Source: Nitrosomonas sp. (GTDB lineage Bacteria; Pseudomonadota; Gammaproteobacteria; Burkholderiales; Nitrosomonadaceae). From it: a DNA stretch of 64,000 bases. Below, piece after piece: positions 49,504 to 59,752 of this stretch. Positions within the stretch are counted from its first letter, which is position 1, and the number at the start of each line of letters is the position of its first letter. The stretch is from positions 18,266 through 82,265 of the forward strand of contig JAGOKN010000002.1 of assembly GCA_017994575.1 (NCBI GenBank), given 5' to 3'. Below the pieces are notes generated by a model. It saw only the letters and a program-made list of their open reading frames with translations, was not told the origin of the DNA and did not search any database. Made by a program: the position numbers and the translations under genes.

Positions 49504-50787
49504 ATGCGAAAAGGCTCTATGCAGATTTCCCCATTTTGGTATTTATTGCTTAGTCTCACTCTTGCATTTTCATCACCATCCGTATTAGCTCAGCAAACCA
49601 ACAAACTCACGATTGAAGAACTACAAAGGCTCGGACTGCAGGCAAATGGTCTCGTTCTTGCTGCTCGTTCTCAAATCGACATGGCTAAAGCGGGTGTAGT
49701 CGCTGCATCAGCGTTTCTCAATCCTGAAGTCACTGTGATGGCTGGGCCCGATAGCAATCGCTACCCATTAAGCGTAACCGGCCCTACATCCATGCAACGC
49801 TCGGTAACAGTGAATCAACCGATTGAAAATCCTTTTATGCGCAATGCGCGTATCAATGCGTCTGAAGCAGTTGTTGATGCCAATCGGGCTAATTTTGATC
49901 AAGTACGAGCCGATTTAGCCGCGCAACTTCGCGTACGCGCCTACGAATTATTGCTGCGTCAAGAACAGGCTAAAATGGAAGAAGGCATTTACGACTTACT
50001 CGAGGATGTGCGTCGACGCATTGCAATTAACGTTGAGCGAGGCGAAGCAGCTCGTTTTGAACTCATTAGAGCAGATACTGAAGTACAAAGCGCAGCCAAT
50101 CGTAAAGAAGCCGCTCAACTCGGTGCATTGCGTGCACGCGTAGCACTCATGCAACTGACGGCTGGCGCCATACCCACTAATTTTGAAATCACTGCTTCAT
50201 TGAGCGATCCAGTTCAGTTACCTTCCTTGGAAGTGCTGCGTCAGGAAGTTCCCACTGTCAACCCCGATGTATTACGTTTAGAGGCAGAACAGGAACGCGC
50301 CAATCAACGGATTAGTCAGGAAAAAGCTTCGGTACTGCCTTCACTGAACGTGCTCTACACCAATTATCAGGATGCTCAATTCACCTCGAATACCGCCGGC
50401 ATGAGCGTCAGAATTCCTCTCTTTTATCGTCGTCGCGGTGAAATTGACACGGCCGTTTATGATTCTGCACGTATCCGCGAAACACTCGAATTTCGTCGTT
50501 ATGAAATCAGCCAGCTATTTGAATCGGCCTGGCAAGGATTGCAAATTGCGCAGCGCAGGGTGGAAATGTTCGAAGGCGGACTGATCAAGGAAGCAGAAAA
50601 TGCAGTACAAGTTGCTCAATCAGCTTACCGATTTGGTGAGCGTGGCTTGATCGAGGTACTGGATACACAGCGTATACTCCGGGGAATTCTCGGTGATTCC
50701 TTACAGGCACGTTTTGATTTGCAATCGGCCGCTGCCGAAATTGACCGACTGCGCGCACACTATCCTAAGGAGCTACTTGTAGAATGA
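49504..50787 (+). CDS. TolC-family outer-membrane channel of RND efflux (CzcC-like)
   Basis: About 427 residues. ATG 49504 has AAAAGG five bases before it (an earlier ATG at 49462 exists). The signal peptide ends SVLAQQ. Two OEP repeats of long helices and strands form the trimeric TolC-type tunnel (ARSQIDMAKAGVVAASAFLN, then LEAEQERANQRISQEKASVL and YRFGERGLIEVLDTQRILRG). It is the first gene of a three-gene efflux operon and overlaps the next by four bases. Confidence 0.93.
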   Translation: MRKGSMQISPFWYLLLSLTLAFSSPSVLAQQTNKLTIEELQRLGLQANGLVLAARSQIDMAKAGVVAASAFLNPEVTVMAGPDSNRYPLSVTGPTSMQRSVTVNQPIENPFMRNARINASEAVVDANRANFDQVRADLAAQLRVRAYELLLRQEQAKMEEGIYDLLEDVRRRIAINVERGEAARFELIRADTEVQSAANRKEAAQLGALRARVALMQLTAGAIPTNFEITASLSDPVQLPSLEVLRQEVPTVNPDVLRLEAEQERANQRISQEKASVLPSLNVLYTNYQDAQFTSNTAGMSVRIPLFYRRRGEIDTAVYDSARIRETLEFRRYEISQLFESAWQGLQIAQRRVEMFEGGLIKEAENAVQVAQSAYRFGERGLIEVLDTQRILRGILGDSLQARFDLQSAAAEIDRLRAHYPKELLVE

Positions 50788-51956
50788 AATTTAGACTAAT
50801 CTTTATCAGTCCCATCGTTATTCTTGCACTCATGTTGATTGGATGTGGTAACAAAACAGAATCAACAGAGTCTGCTCAGAAAGCCGCTAAACAGGCAACA
50901 GAAGGCGAAAAGGATGTCAACGTCATTACTGTCCGAGCAGAGCTGGCCAATCGTATAAAAATTGGACAGCCTAGCATGATTGACCTTGCTGACAAAATAC
51001 AAGTACCCAGCCGAGTAGAAGTCGATGAAGAAAGGCTTGTACACATCGGTTCGTATGTAACAGGACGTATCGTGGATATGTTCGTCATTTTAGGAGACTA
51101 TGTCAAAGTGGGTGATCGATTGGCGCGCATCACCAGTCCAGAATTAACCCAAGCACAACTGGCTTTTTTGCGTGCTTCTTCACGTGTAGTAGTCACACAA
51201 AAAGCTGCTGATCGCGCCCGCCATCTTTTAGCTGCTGATGTCATACCGCTTGCCGAAGTCGAGCGGCGGATTTCCGAATTGGAAATTGCCCAAGCTGAAC
51301 TGGGAGCGGCAAAAGATCAATTAAGTCTACTCGGTGTAGATGATTCGATATTGAAACAACTGGCCAGCAAGGGGCAAATTTTGCCCTATATTGATATCAA
51401 ATCCACACACAATGGATATATTATCAATCGTAATGTCATCGTTGGCCAGGTTGTACAACCCGCCGACCCACTATTCCAAGTAGCGGATCTATCTTCAGTT
51501 TGGGTGGTAGGCGATATACCTGAGCAAATTGCACGTGACGTACAAGCCGGTCAGCATGTTGAGATTCATATTCCAGCGATGGGTGATACTCATTTTGATG
51601 GCGTCATCATCTTCGTTGCCGATATCGTGAACCCTCTGACTCGCACAGTCATGGTGCGCACCATGGTAAAAAACCCCCATCGCAAACTTAAGCCGGACAT
51701 GCTAGCCAATATGCATATTACAGATAACCAGCACAAAAGCTTGGTTGTTCCAGAAACAGCCGTAGTACGCGAATCTAATCTTGATTATGTATTTATAGCG
51801 AAAGGTAATAACAAATTCCGCCGGACTCCTGTCGAACTCGGATCGGAAGTTGCTGGTTATCGTCCAGTAGTCAGTGGAATCACAATCGATCAAAAAATTG
51901 TAATGGATGGCGCTTTCCATTTGGATAGTGAACGCAAGCTTGCAGAACTGGAATAA
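50784..51956 (+). CDS. RND efflux periplasmic adaptor (CzcB-like)
   Basis: A 390-residue membrane-fusion protein. The lipobox LMLIGCGNK gives a lipidated Cys near residue 22. The barrel-sandwich halves (VHIGSYVTGRIVDMFVILGD and the matching IDIKSTHNGYIINRNVIVGQ) bracket a helical hairpin, followed by beta-barrel and proximal domains (VWVVGDIPEQIARDVQAGQ). It bridges the inner-membrane pump and the TolC-type channel. No His-rich metal-binding N-terminus is seen. It lies between the channel and pump genes, overlapping the former. Confidence 0.93.
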   Translation: MKFRLIFISPIVILALMLIGCGNKTESTESAQKAAKQATEGEKDVNVITVRAELANRIKIGQPSMIDLADKIQVPSRVEVDEERLVHIGSYVTGRIVDMFVILGDYVKVGDRLARITSPELTQAQLAFLRASSRVVVTQKAADRARHLLAADVIPLAEVERRISELEIAQAELGAAKDQLSLLGVDDSILKQLASKGQILPYIDIKSTHNGYIINRNVIVGQVVQPADPLFQVADLSSVWVVGDIPEQIARDVQAGQHVEIHIPAMGDTHFDGVIIFVADIVNPLTRTVMVRTMVKNPHRKLKPDMLANMHITDNQHKSLVVPETAVVRESNLDYVFIAKGNNKFRRTPVELGSEVAGYRPVVSGITIDQKIVMDGAFHLDSERKLAELE

Positions 51957-51962
51957 TAAACT

Positions 51963-54900
51963 ATGATTACTGCGATAGTACGTGCCATGATCAACCAGCG
52001 TTTGCTGGTCGTCGTTATTGCGTTGGCCTTATGCGTTGCTGGAGGTTTTGCTGTAAAAAGCCTTTCCGTGGACGCATTCCCAGATGTCACTAATATTCAA
52101 GTACAAGTAGCGACAGTTGCCATCGGACGAAGTCCAGAAGAAATTGAGCGCCTGGTTACGGTGCCCGTCGAAATCGCCATGACTGGCTTGCCGGGATTGG
52201 TAGAAATGCGCTCAATGAATAAGAGCGGATTGTCACTCATCACATTGGTATTTACCGACCAAACTGACGTATTTTTTGCACGCCAATTGGTCATGGAACG
52301 ACTGATTGATGTATCTCCGCGCTTGATTCCAGGCATTACACCTGTACTTGGACCGGTTTCAACAGGTCTGGGAGAAGTTTATCAGTACACCATCGAGCAT
52401 CCGGATGACGGCCAACGGGCATTAACTGTTGAAGAGCTGACTGAGCGGCGCACGATTCAAGATTGGGCCGTACGTCCCATGCTACGCTCAATCCGGGGTG
52501 TTGCCGAAATCAATTCCATTGGCGGTCATGTTAAGGAATACCATGTACTATTTGATCCCAACAAGCTGCGTCACTATGATCTGACACTCTCTACGGTAGA
52601 TCGAGCCATTGCGAGCAATAATGCCAATGCCAGCGGCAATCTTTTAGAATTACATTCCGAGCAATATCTGATCCGTGGTGTGGGTTTGATTCAGACTTTG
52701 GAAGATATTAAGAATATTGTCCTCAAAGAGTTGGATGGTGTTCCTGTTTATGTGCGTGATGTCGCTGAAGTAAAACTTGGAGGAGAGGTTCGTCAGGGCG
52801 CCAGTATTAAGAATGGCTATACTGAATCTGTCGCCGGCATTGTGATGATGCTGCGCGGTGGCAATGCCAAGGATGTCGTTGGACGTATCAAGGAAAAAGT
52901 GGCTGAAATCAATGAGCGCCAATTGCTGCCAGGCGGTCTCCAAATCGTTCCCTTTTATGACCGAACCGATTTGGTTGATTCTGCGCTAACCACAGTACAA
53001 ACCACACTGATTGAGTCATTGATACTCGTCATCGTTGTGCTATCGGTCTTTCTTGGAAATGTCAGAACCAGTTTGGTCGTGTGTTTTACCCTGATCATCA
53101 CCCCGTTAGTGACTTTTATTGTTATGAATCACTATGGCATGCCTGCAAATTTGATGTCGCTGGGTGGGTTAACGATTGCATTAGGTATGATGGTAGATCC
53201 AACGGTCGTGGTTGTAGAAAATATTTACCAACGCTTGGGTGAAGCACGCGGCACCAATCAGTCGAAATTCGACATCATTGTCAAAGCGACAGCCGAAGTA
53301 GGGACACCCGTTATTTTTGGCGTGATTGTCACGGTTCTTGTTTTCCTGCCATTAATGACTTTACAGGGCATGGAAGGAAAAACATTTAGTCCGCTGGCTG
53401 TCACCATAGCTATCTCACTGTTTGTCGCACTGCTTGTATCAATCATGTTATCGCCGGTGCTCAGTGCTTACCTTCTCAAAGGTGGTAGCGAACAGGATAC
53501 AAAAATCATTGCCATTATGAAATCCGGCTATCTGTATCTGCTCAATCTATCGCTAGGAAATCGGAAGAAAACAATGATTATTTCATTGAGCTCGCTGGCG
53601 ATTGCATTTGTTCTGTTCCCACTCTTGGGCAAATCGTTTATTCCAATTATGAAAGAAGGCTCTGTCACGCCTGTCATCATTCGCGCTCCTTCCATTTCTG
53701 TGGAGCAGGCGATTAAATTGGAAGCCGAAGCCATGAAACTGATCGCAGCCATTCCGGGCGTCAAGTCCGTCGTATCCAAACTAGGGCGGGGTGAATCACC
53801 GGCTGATCCTGCCTCACAAAACGAATCAGACCCGATTGTGGACCTTGACTTGGAAGGATCAGGCCGCACCCAGCAAGCTATCGAAGAGGATATTCGCAAA
53901 GCGCTGACCGTAATACCCGGCGTCAATATCGTCATATCACAGCCGATTGCGCAGCGGGTGGATGAAATGGTAACGGGCGTGCGCTCACAAGTTGCCGTCA
54001 AGATCTTTGGCGATGACCTTGAAGAGTTGCGCAAGCTGTCGGAACAAGTGGCGCGGATTATCAAATCGACACCCGGTGCAAGGGATATCCGTATCGAACG
54101 ACTTTCTGGACAGCAGGAACTGACGATCAATATTGACCGTCGCGCCATTGCCCGCCACGGTCTCAACGTTTCTGATGTAAATGAGTTAATTGCCACAGCA
54201 ATTGGCGGTAAAGCAGTTACTCAAGTATTTGAAGGCGAACGGCGCTTTACACTTCTCTTACGTCTTCCTGCAGAATTTCGCGGCAATGTAGAAGATATTC
54301 GTGAGCTTCTACTACGCCCTCCTGTGAATACACCTGGGCCAGGCGGAGTAGTTGCGCGAGGCGGTGTTCTTGTTCCGCTGAGTGCTGTCGCTGATATCAA
54401 GGTCATTGACGGTCCCGCCATCATTTCACGTGAATTCGCCAGACGTCGCGTGGTAATTGGAGCCAATGTGCATGAACGCGACTTGGGCGGTTTTGTGGCA
54501 GAGCTGCAGGAACGCACTGCAAAAGAAATAAAATTACCACCGGGTTACTACTTTTCATGGGGTGGGCAGTTTGAAAATATGGAACGGGCTATGTCGACTC
54601 TTGCCGTGATTGTTCCCATTACCTTGGGGGCCATTTTCTTTCTTTTGTTCATGCTGTTTAATTCGGTCAAAATGGCCGGACTCATTTATCTGGCCCTGCC
54701 TTTTGCATCAGTTGGTGGCATTGTTGGGCTTTTTATCACTGGCGAATATTTATCCGTACCCGCATCGGTAGGTTTTATTGCCGTATGGGGTACTTCGATA
54801 TTAAATGGTGTAGTGCTTATTTCTTTCGTGCGAGAATTGCGCGAGAAAGGATTAAGCATAGATGAATCTGTCAGGAAAGCTTGTGAACAGCGCTTTCGGC

Positions 54901-55154
54901 CTGTCATGATGACCGCAGCCACTACAGTGTTAGGACTGGCGCCTTTTCTGACGGCCACGGGCCTTGGTTCCGAAGTACAAAAACCACTCGCCATCGTAGT
55001 TATTTGCGGATTAATCACAGCAACCATGATGACCATGGTCGTCATGCCCATGCTATATCGCTGGTTTGACGATATGCCTGATAAAGTAACACCGACACAA
55101 CCAGAATCACCTGCTTTACCAGCTATTGATCAGGAACCTGTCAAGAACGTCTGA
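51963..55154 (+). CDS. Heavy-metal-type RND efflux pump (CzcA/CusA family)
   Basis: A 1063-residue inner-membrane RND transporter with 12 expected helices and two large periplasmic loops. Family motifs include SVDAFPDVTNIQVQVAT, GLGEVYQYTIE, and the TM4 region LTIALGMMVDPTVVVVENIY. In the latter the second Asp and the Glu of the CzcA proton relay (D..D..E) are kept but the first Asp is replaced by a small residue, so it is nearer to the CusA-like and other HME classes than to true CzcA. The exported ion (Cu, Ag, Ni, Co, Zn) cannot be told. It closes the operon. Confidence 0.94.
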   Translation: MITAIVRAMINQRLLVVVIALALCVAGGFAVKSLSVDAFPDVTNIQVQVATVAIGRSPEEIERLVTVPVEIAMTGLPGLVEMRSMNKSGLSLITLVFTDQTDVFFARQLVMERLIDVSPRLIPGITPVLGPVSTGLGEVYQYTIEHPDDGQRALTVEELTERRTIQDWAVRPMLRSIRGVAEINSIGGHVKEYHVLFDPNKLRHYDLTLSTVDRAIASNNANASGNLLELHSEQYLIRGVGLIQTLEDIKNIVLKELDGVPVYVRDVAEVKLGGEVRQGASIKNGYTESVAGIVMMLRGGNAKDVVGRIKEKVAEINERQLLPGGLQIVPFYDRTDLVDSALTTVQTTLIESLILVIVVLSVFLGNVRTSLVVCFTLIITPLVTFIVMNHYGMPANLMSLGGLTIALGMMVDPTVVVVENIYQRLGEARGTNQSKFDIIVKATAEVGTPVIFGVIVTVLVFLPLMTLQGMEGKTFSPLAVTIAISLFVALLVSIMLSPVLSAYLLKGGSEQDTKIIAIMKSGYLYLLNLSLGNRKKTMIISLSSLAIAFVLFPLLGKSFIPIMKEGSVTPVIIRAPSISVEQAIKLEAEAMKLIAAIPGVKSVVSKLGRGESPADPASQNESDPIVDLDLEGSGRTQQAIEEDIRKALTVIPGVNIVISQPIAQRVDEMVTGVRSQVAVKIFGDDLEELRKLSEQVARIIKSTPGARDIRIERLSGQQELTINIDRRAIARHGLNVSDVNELIATAIGGKAVTQVFEGERRFTLLLRLPAEFRGNVEDIRELLLRPPVNTPGPGGVVARGGVLVPLSAVADIKVIDGPAIISREFARRRVVIGANVHERDLGGFVAELQERTAKEIKLPPGYYFSWGGQFENMERAMSTLAVIVPITLGAIFFLLFMLFNSVKMAGLIYLALPFASVGGIVGLFITGEYLSVPASVGFIAVWGTSILNGVVLISFVRELREKGLSIDESVRKACEQRFRPVMMTAATTVLGLAPFLTATGLGSEVQKPLAIVVICGLITATMMTMVVMPMLYRWFDDMPDKVTPTQPESPALPAIDQEPVKNV

Positions 55155-55195
55155 TTTCTCATCTGAAGATCGATTCAAAGCAGATCTGCAAACAA

Positions 55196-55234
55196 AGAAA
55201 AGCAGGATTGGCAATTAAAAAACACCAATCCTGC
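55196..55234 (-). terminator. Terminator of the Na+/H+ antiporter gene
   Basis: GCAGGATTGG / CCAATCCTGC forms a perfect ten-base stem (55202-55211 with 55225-55234); on the minus strand it is followed by TTTTCTTT. It also lies just after the pump gene on the plus strand, where it may stop transcription less well. Confidence 0.72.
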
Positions 55235-55332
55235 CGATCATCTCGAATAAAAAAACAACCTAGTTTAATTTCAGAGTAAGTTATTGTCCTTTCTAATCGA
55301 TATCTTAAGCAGTCTCTCAACTTGAAGAAACT

Positions 55333-56592
55333 TCATAGCACACGAAATGCAATGATAGTCACCAGCGTCGGTGGTAGTGCCGCTATCAATAATCCCAATG
55401 GATGAATAGACTGTTCATCAAACTTACTCCTCAGAATAGCAAATCCGGCAGGATTAGGCGCATTGGCTATCACAGTCAGTCCGCCACCGGTCACCGCGCC
55501 AGCGACTAACGCCACTTTGAATTCCTGACTCAATCCTTCCACCAGCGAACCCAGATAGGTTAAAGCCGCATTATCCGTCACTGCCGTCAACAAGGTAGCA
55601 CCGAAAAATACAGCCGTGTCATCCATATCCATCAATATCGGCTGAAGCCACCACTGCTGCTGCCCACCCAGCACAACCAAACCGGCCAGGAAAAAAGCGA
55701 CCAATAACGCTTCGCGCAAGATCAGTGGATTTTGGTACTGCTGATAGGCGGTAGTAAATCCAAGAAAGAACAAAAACAACCCCATAAAGGCTGCGGGATG
55801 ATGTGCAAACAAAACTACCAAAACCAAAAACACCAAATGGACTAATACCACTAATAATGGACTTTTAGGCGCAGCTGCATTTTCCGTTTGACTAACATGT
55901 CCTAATTCATGGCGAAATAACCATGTCACCACGCACGCATTAACGGCAACGGCCAATGCAGCTTTCCAGCCAAAGGTCGTCATCATGAACACAATGTCCC
56001 AATTCCATTTTGCGGCAACCATTAGCACTGGCGGCGCAGCAAAAGGTGTCAGCGTGCCACCAATAGAAATATTGACAAACAGCACACCGACGGTGGCGTA
56101 TTTCAATCGAGTCGATATCTCTTTACTGAACAGCGTATCCCGTAGCATCAGTGCTGCAAGCGTCATGGCAGCCGGTTCTGTAATAAATGACCCCAGTAAG
56201 GGAACAAAAGCCAGCAATAAGAAATACATCGCCACACCTGAATTCAGTGGCAATAGCAATGCAACGCGCTGCACGGTAGCAGCAGCAAAATCCAGAATCG
56301 GGCGCGTCCCAGCGATCACCATAATCACAAAAACAAACATAGGCTCGGTAAAGTCACGCGAGTCAAGATAGTTGATCGCTTCATGCTGACCGCTCAAGGC
56401 AAATATAAACAGTATCAAAACCATTGCCCAAAAGCCAAATACGACTTCCACTTCGCCCAATAAATGCCAGATCCCTGCATGCTGAGGCTGAATATGCGCT
56501 AAGTGCTCAAAATACTTAGTAGAAAATGTATGGACTACCGCCAGCGCAAATAACGCTGCTGCAATCAATTGAATAGATGTTGGATTAATCAT
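55333..56592 (-). CDS. Putative Na+/H+ antiporter
   Basis: A 419-residue inner-membrane protein with about 11 hydrophobic segments. It fits the 'putative Na+/H+ antiporter' family (Pfam 07399, ion-transporter superfamily): HLLGEVEVVFGFWAMVLI, FVIMVIAGTRPILDFA, SFITEPAAMTLAALML, GGTLTPFAAPPVLMVA and a final GGGLTVIANAPNPAGFAIL. The TP/AP and NAPNPAG loops are the usual transport-site signatures. It should exchange cations with protons. It is monocistronic with a terminator. Confidence 0.87.
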   Translation of the reverse strand: MINPTSIQLIAAALFALAVVHTFSTKYFEHLAHIQPQHAGIWHLLGEVEVVFGFWAMVLILFIFALSGQHEAINYLDSRDFTEPMFVFVIMVIAGTRPILDFAAATVQRVALLLPLNSGVAMYFLLLAFVPLLGSFITEPAAMTLAALMLRDTLFSKEISTRLKYATVGVLFVNISIGGTLTPFAAPPVLMVAAKWNWDIVFMMTTFGWKAALAVAVNACVVTWLFRHELGHVSQTENAAAPKSPLLVVLVHLVFLVLVVLFAHHPAAFMGLFLFFLGFTTAYQQYQNPLILREALLVAFFLAGLVVLGGQQQWWLQPILMDMDDTAVFFGATLLTAVTDNAALTYLGSLVEGLSQEFKVALVAGAVTGGGLTVIANAPNPAGFAILRSKFDEQSIHPLGLLIAALPPTLVTIIAFRVL

Positions 56593-56730
56593 GATGAAAT
56601 CAATTATATGTCGTAAATGATGATGAATTTGGCGATGATAACATTAGGTACTCTATCGCACTGTGCCTTTGAGTTTGAATAATCCGCCCAATTGCTGAAT
56701 AAATGAGCGGTGGCAAAATTTGAACGCACA

Positions 56731-57480
56731 TCATTCACGGCTATCTTTCAACTCAGTAAGAAAAAGCCGGATACGCTTGGCATTCACGCCCAGATCACTC
56801 TTCCCAACACGGGAAACAGAACGCATATCAACTCGTGTGCGACTGCCCACTCCCTGCACTCGAATGACAACATCATCCTTAAAACCCATGATGAGTGTGG
56901 TATCGGTTGCTTCAATTCTGCCTTCTTGAGAGGAAACCGCAACCACCTCCCAACCACGTTCTTTTACCAAGGCAACCACTTGCTCAAATGCCTGATCGAA
57001 TGGACGATCAATCAATACCGGTGCCAGATCAGGATAACCGATTTGCTGCAACTCAGCTAAATTCCCTGGCTCAAGGCGATCCAAAGGATTATGTGACGAT
57101 GTTCTCAATTCCTTTATTGCCACAAACTCAGGTGGCTGCGCGAGATCAGTTGTAATGTCATGAATTCTCGGCACCCCGGCACCGACCAGCATCGTTATGA
57201 CAATCGGCATCACCACCAGCAGCCCTAATGTTGAACCTTTCAGTGTAGTAATAATTTTTGACTCTTTCGTCTTGATTGCCTTCAACGTTCCTATCAAACC
57301 CATCACGATAGCCAATAAGCCGGTCAATGTACTCGTTAACAATGCGAGTAAAGCTGGCTGAAAGTCGATCAGATTCAATCGATGACTCAATATCGCCATC
57401 ACTGCCACCAACGCAGCACCTAGTGCAAGTTTGAAACTCCAGCGGGTGTAACCCAATGGTTTATTCATAGTGGATACCAT
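56731..57480 (-). CDS. DUF1499 membrane protein
   Basis: A 249-residue protein. The first 105 residues hold three hydrophobic helices (FKLALGAALVAVMAILSH, LLTSTLTGLLAIVMGLIG, LGLLVVMPIVITMLVGAG). The rest is the DUF1499 domain, with IHDITTDLAQPPEF, RPFDQAFEQVVALVKERGWE, and VDMRSVSRVGKSDLGVNAKR, the most conserved piece. Function is unknown; the domain probably faces the periplasm. A second ATG four codons in (57468) is equally possible. Confidence 0.88.
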   Translation of the reverse strand: MVSTMNKPLGYTRWSFKLALGAALVAVMAILSHRLNLIDFQPALLALLTSTLTGLLAIVMGLIGTLKAIKTKESKIITTLKGSTLGLLVVMPIVITMLVGAGVPRIHDITTDLAQPPEFVAIKELRTSSHNPLDRLEPGNLAELQQIGYPDLAPVLIDRPFDQAFEQVVALVKERGWEVVAVSSQEGRIEATDTTLIMGFKDDVVIRVQGVGSRTRVDMRSVSRVGKSDLGVNAKRIRLFLTELKDSRE

Positions 57481-57749
57481 TTAATTAACATCAAAAAATT
57501 AATCGAACGAGATGATCGTCTTTGTTAAATCTGCTTAAACAGTGCTCAATATAGCCGATGCTCATGACAACCTGAAGATAAATTCGTTATTTACTATTTT
57601 TTATTTTCACCGAAAAGAAACTGAATATTATTGGATTATCATGTAAGATATTTCTCACACACAATGCATTTGACAAACCATTCAAGTTATCCAGTGATCA
57701 CCCGCGGCCTATTTTTTATCGATACCCGAACATAATCAGCAAGCATTCC

Positions 57750-59456
57750 ATGAAGCAGTTCTGTATTTTCACTTTTTTAATCTTCAAATTTATCTTCAAT
57801 AGCGTGCCAGCAAGCGCTAACACGATAGATGTCGCCAGAGAATATAAAAAAACCATCGGTCAACACATGCAGGTTTATCGAAGCAGAGATGCGCAGTTGA
57901 GCATGAACGATGCCTTAGAAGCCTTCAGAAATGGCAGTTTCTCAGTCACTAATCCTTCTGTCATTAATTTTGGCATAGGTTCAAAACCGGTATGGCTTGC
58001 CCTACAGGTCAAAAATTCTGACCATGGCGCAATCCATCGAAATCTTCTGTTTGCGACCGCATGGTTGGACAAAATCGATGTTTATTTTCTGCACAACAAC
58101 CGATTAGCCAATAGTTATCATGTCGGCGATAGCTTAGTTTTTTCCAAGCGCCCCCAAAACCATCGATTCTTCGTGACTGGCCATGACTTTGAATACGGCG
58201 AAACCACAGTATTGATTCGAGTGGAATCGGCAGATCCAATGGTTCTGCCGATTTATTTCATGAGCACAGAAAAAATTGCCGCCAGAAACACATTACAAGG
58301 ATATAGCTACGGATTTCTCTATGGCGTTATTCTAGCCCTCATTGCCTACAATCTGATGCTCTATATTGGCTTATGGCAAAGCCCTTATCTGCTTTACTCC
58401 ATTTACTTGCTTTGTTTCTTAAGCATGAATATGGCTTACACCGGGCATGGATATCAATGGTTGTGGCCTGAATCACCACAGTGGCAGTTATGGTCGAATC
58501 CGATTCTAATCATGGCCTATTCGGTGAGCGGACTAGCATTCGCTTTGCAATTCTTGAGTATTAAAATATGTCAACCGCGCATTTATCATATTGTCATCAC
58601 AAGCTGCCTGTCATTTGTTGCATTATTACTACTCTCCATACTGACTAACAGCTCTGCAACCGCACTATTTACCTCCTTCACATTTGTTTTCTTTTTCTCC
58701 AGCCTGATGATCATACTGGGAATTATTTCACTGCGAGCAGGCAACAAATTCGCGAAATATTTTCTTTTAGCATCCATTTCTGCCGTATGTGGCGCAACCA
58801 TTACTACGGCCTCTGTATGGGGACTGATCCCCTTTAACGTATTCACTTACCGTGCTGTCGATATTGGCATGATGGCTGATACCATCTTACTCGCACTGGC
58901 ACTCGCTGAGCGCTTCAAGATCAGCCAAAGCGAAAAACTGGTCGCCGAAAAAATGGCTGGCATCGACTCTCTGACCAATCTTAATAACCGGCGATCATTT
59001 TATAAATTTGTTAAACCGATATGGGCATTGGGGTTACGTAACAGGAGCCATACCTCAGCCATCATGATGGATATCGATAATTTTAAGTTGCTGAATGATA
59101 ACTATGGTCATGCGCTCGGTGATCGAGTATTGGTATGTCTGGCAGAAACTTTACAGCAAGAAGCACGAACCGGAGATATACTGGCACGTTGGGGAGGCGA
59201 AGAATTTCTTATTTTCTTACCAGAAACAAAATTAACCGATGCAGCCGCTATTGCAGACCGGTTACGCAGAAGAATTTCGACAATTCAGGTAATGACTGAG
59301 AATGACGAAAAACTTTCATTAACAGCAAGTTTTGGTGTTGCACATACTCACAACCCCAGAGTATCAATTGATGAGTTAATTTGCTTGGCTGATCAACAAC
59401 TCTATATCGCAAAAAAACAAGGCAGGAATTGTGTTTGCTTCGATCAGAGCAATTGA
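57750..59456 (+). CDS. 7TMR-DISM diguanylate cyclase
   Basis: A 568-residue inner-membrane sensor. A signal peptide comes first (ending SVPASANT), then an extracytoplasmic 7TMR-DISMED2-like beta domain (about residues 35-170, which in relatives is a carbohydrate-binding jelly roll), seven helices (about 185-385, starting YGFLYGVILALIAYNLMLYI), and a GGDEF domain with GGEEF at 482-486 and the inhibitory RTGD site at 473-476. It should turn an outside signal into c-di-GMP. No partner gene adjoins it. Confidence 0.94.
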   Translation: MKQFCIFTFLIFKFIFNSVPASANTIDVAREYKKTIGQHMQVYRSRDAQLSMNDALEAFRNGSFSVTNPSVINFGIGSKPVWLALQVKNSDHGAIHRNLLFATAWLDKIDVYFLHNNRLANSYHVGDSLVFSKRPQNHRFFVTGHDFEYGETTVLIRVESADPMVLPIYFMSTEKIAARNTLQGYSYGFLYGVILALIAYNLMLYIGLWQSPYLLYSIYLLCFLSMNMAYTGHGYQWLWPESPQWQLWSNPILIMAYSVSGLAFALQFLSIKICQPRIYHIVITSCLSFVALLLLSILTNSSATALFTSFTFVFFFSSLMIILGIISLRAGNKFAKYFLLASISAVCGATITTASVWGLIPFNVFTYRAVDIGMMADTILLALALAERFKISQSEKLVAEKMAGIDSLTNLNNRRSFYKFVKPIWALGLRNRSHTSAIMMDIDNFKLLNDNYGHALGDRVLVCLAETLQQEARTGDILARWGGEEFLIFLPETKLTDAAAIADRLRRRISTIQVMTENDEKLSLTASFGVAHTHNPRVSIDELICLADQQLYIAKKQGRNCVCFDQSN

Positions 59457-59485
59457 TTTCACTCAACCAGTCCCTCGGTATATCT

Positions 59486-59515
59486 GAGAGAGAAGAAACA
59501 TACTTTTTCTCTCTC
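59486..59515. terminator. Possible terminator between convergent genes
   Basis: GAGAGAGAA (59486-59494) pairs with TTCTCTCTC (59507-59515) across a 12-base loop, between the diguanylate cyclase and the small acidic gene. The stem is not GC-rich, so the call is weak. Confidence 0.45.
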
Positions 59516-59548
59516 TTGAAGTGATCATTTATGCAAATTCACTGGATA

Positions 59549-59752
59549 CTAGCGCAATCCTAGAAATTCCAGCGTGTTCTCAAAATCCCCATCATTGTCA
59601 AAATCATCGCTGGCAAACTCCAGCTCATCAATCAACTTGACAATCCGGCTATCTGGAATCATGCCATCCGCCAATACACCCTCATCATCGATATCAACAT
59701 CAATAGGATTGATAACATCAGCATTACCAACAGAAAGTTCCTTCATTATCAT
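59549..59752 (-). CDS. Small acidic protein of unknown function
   Basis: 67 residues with a textbook AGGAGG site seven bases before the ATG, which makes expression likely. About one third of residues are Asp or Glu. There are two DxDxD-type clusters (PIDVDIDDEGVLADG and SDDFDNDGDFENT); the second resembles an EF-hand loop up to position 9 but has Leu where position 12 needs Glu. It has no Cys, signal peptide or membrane segment. I do not recognise it. It could bind calcium or a basic partner, mimic nucleic acid, or be a peptide precursor; none of these is shown. Confidence 0.72.
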   Translation of the reverse strand: MIMKELSVGNADVINPIDVDIDDEGVLADGMIPDSRIVKLIDELEFASDDFDNDGDFENTLEFLGLR

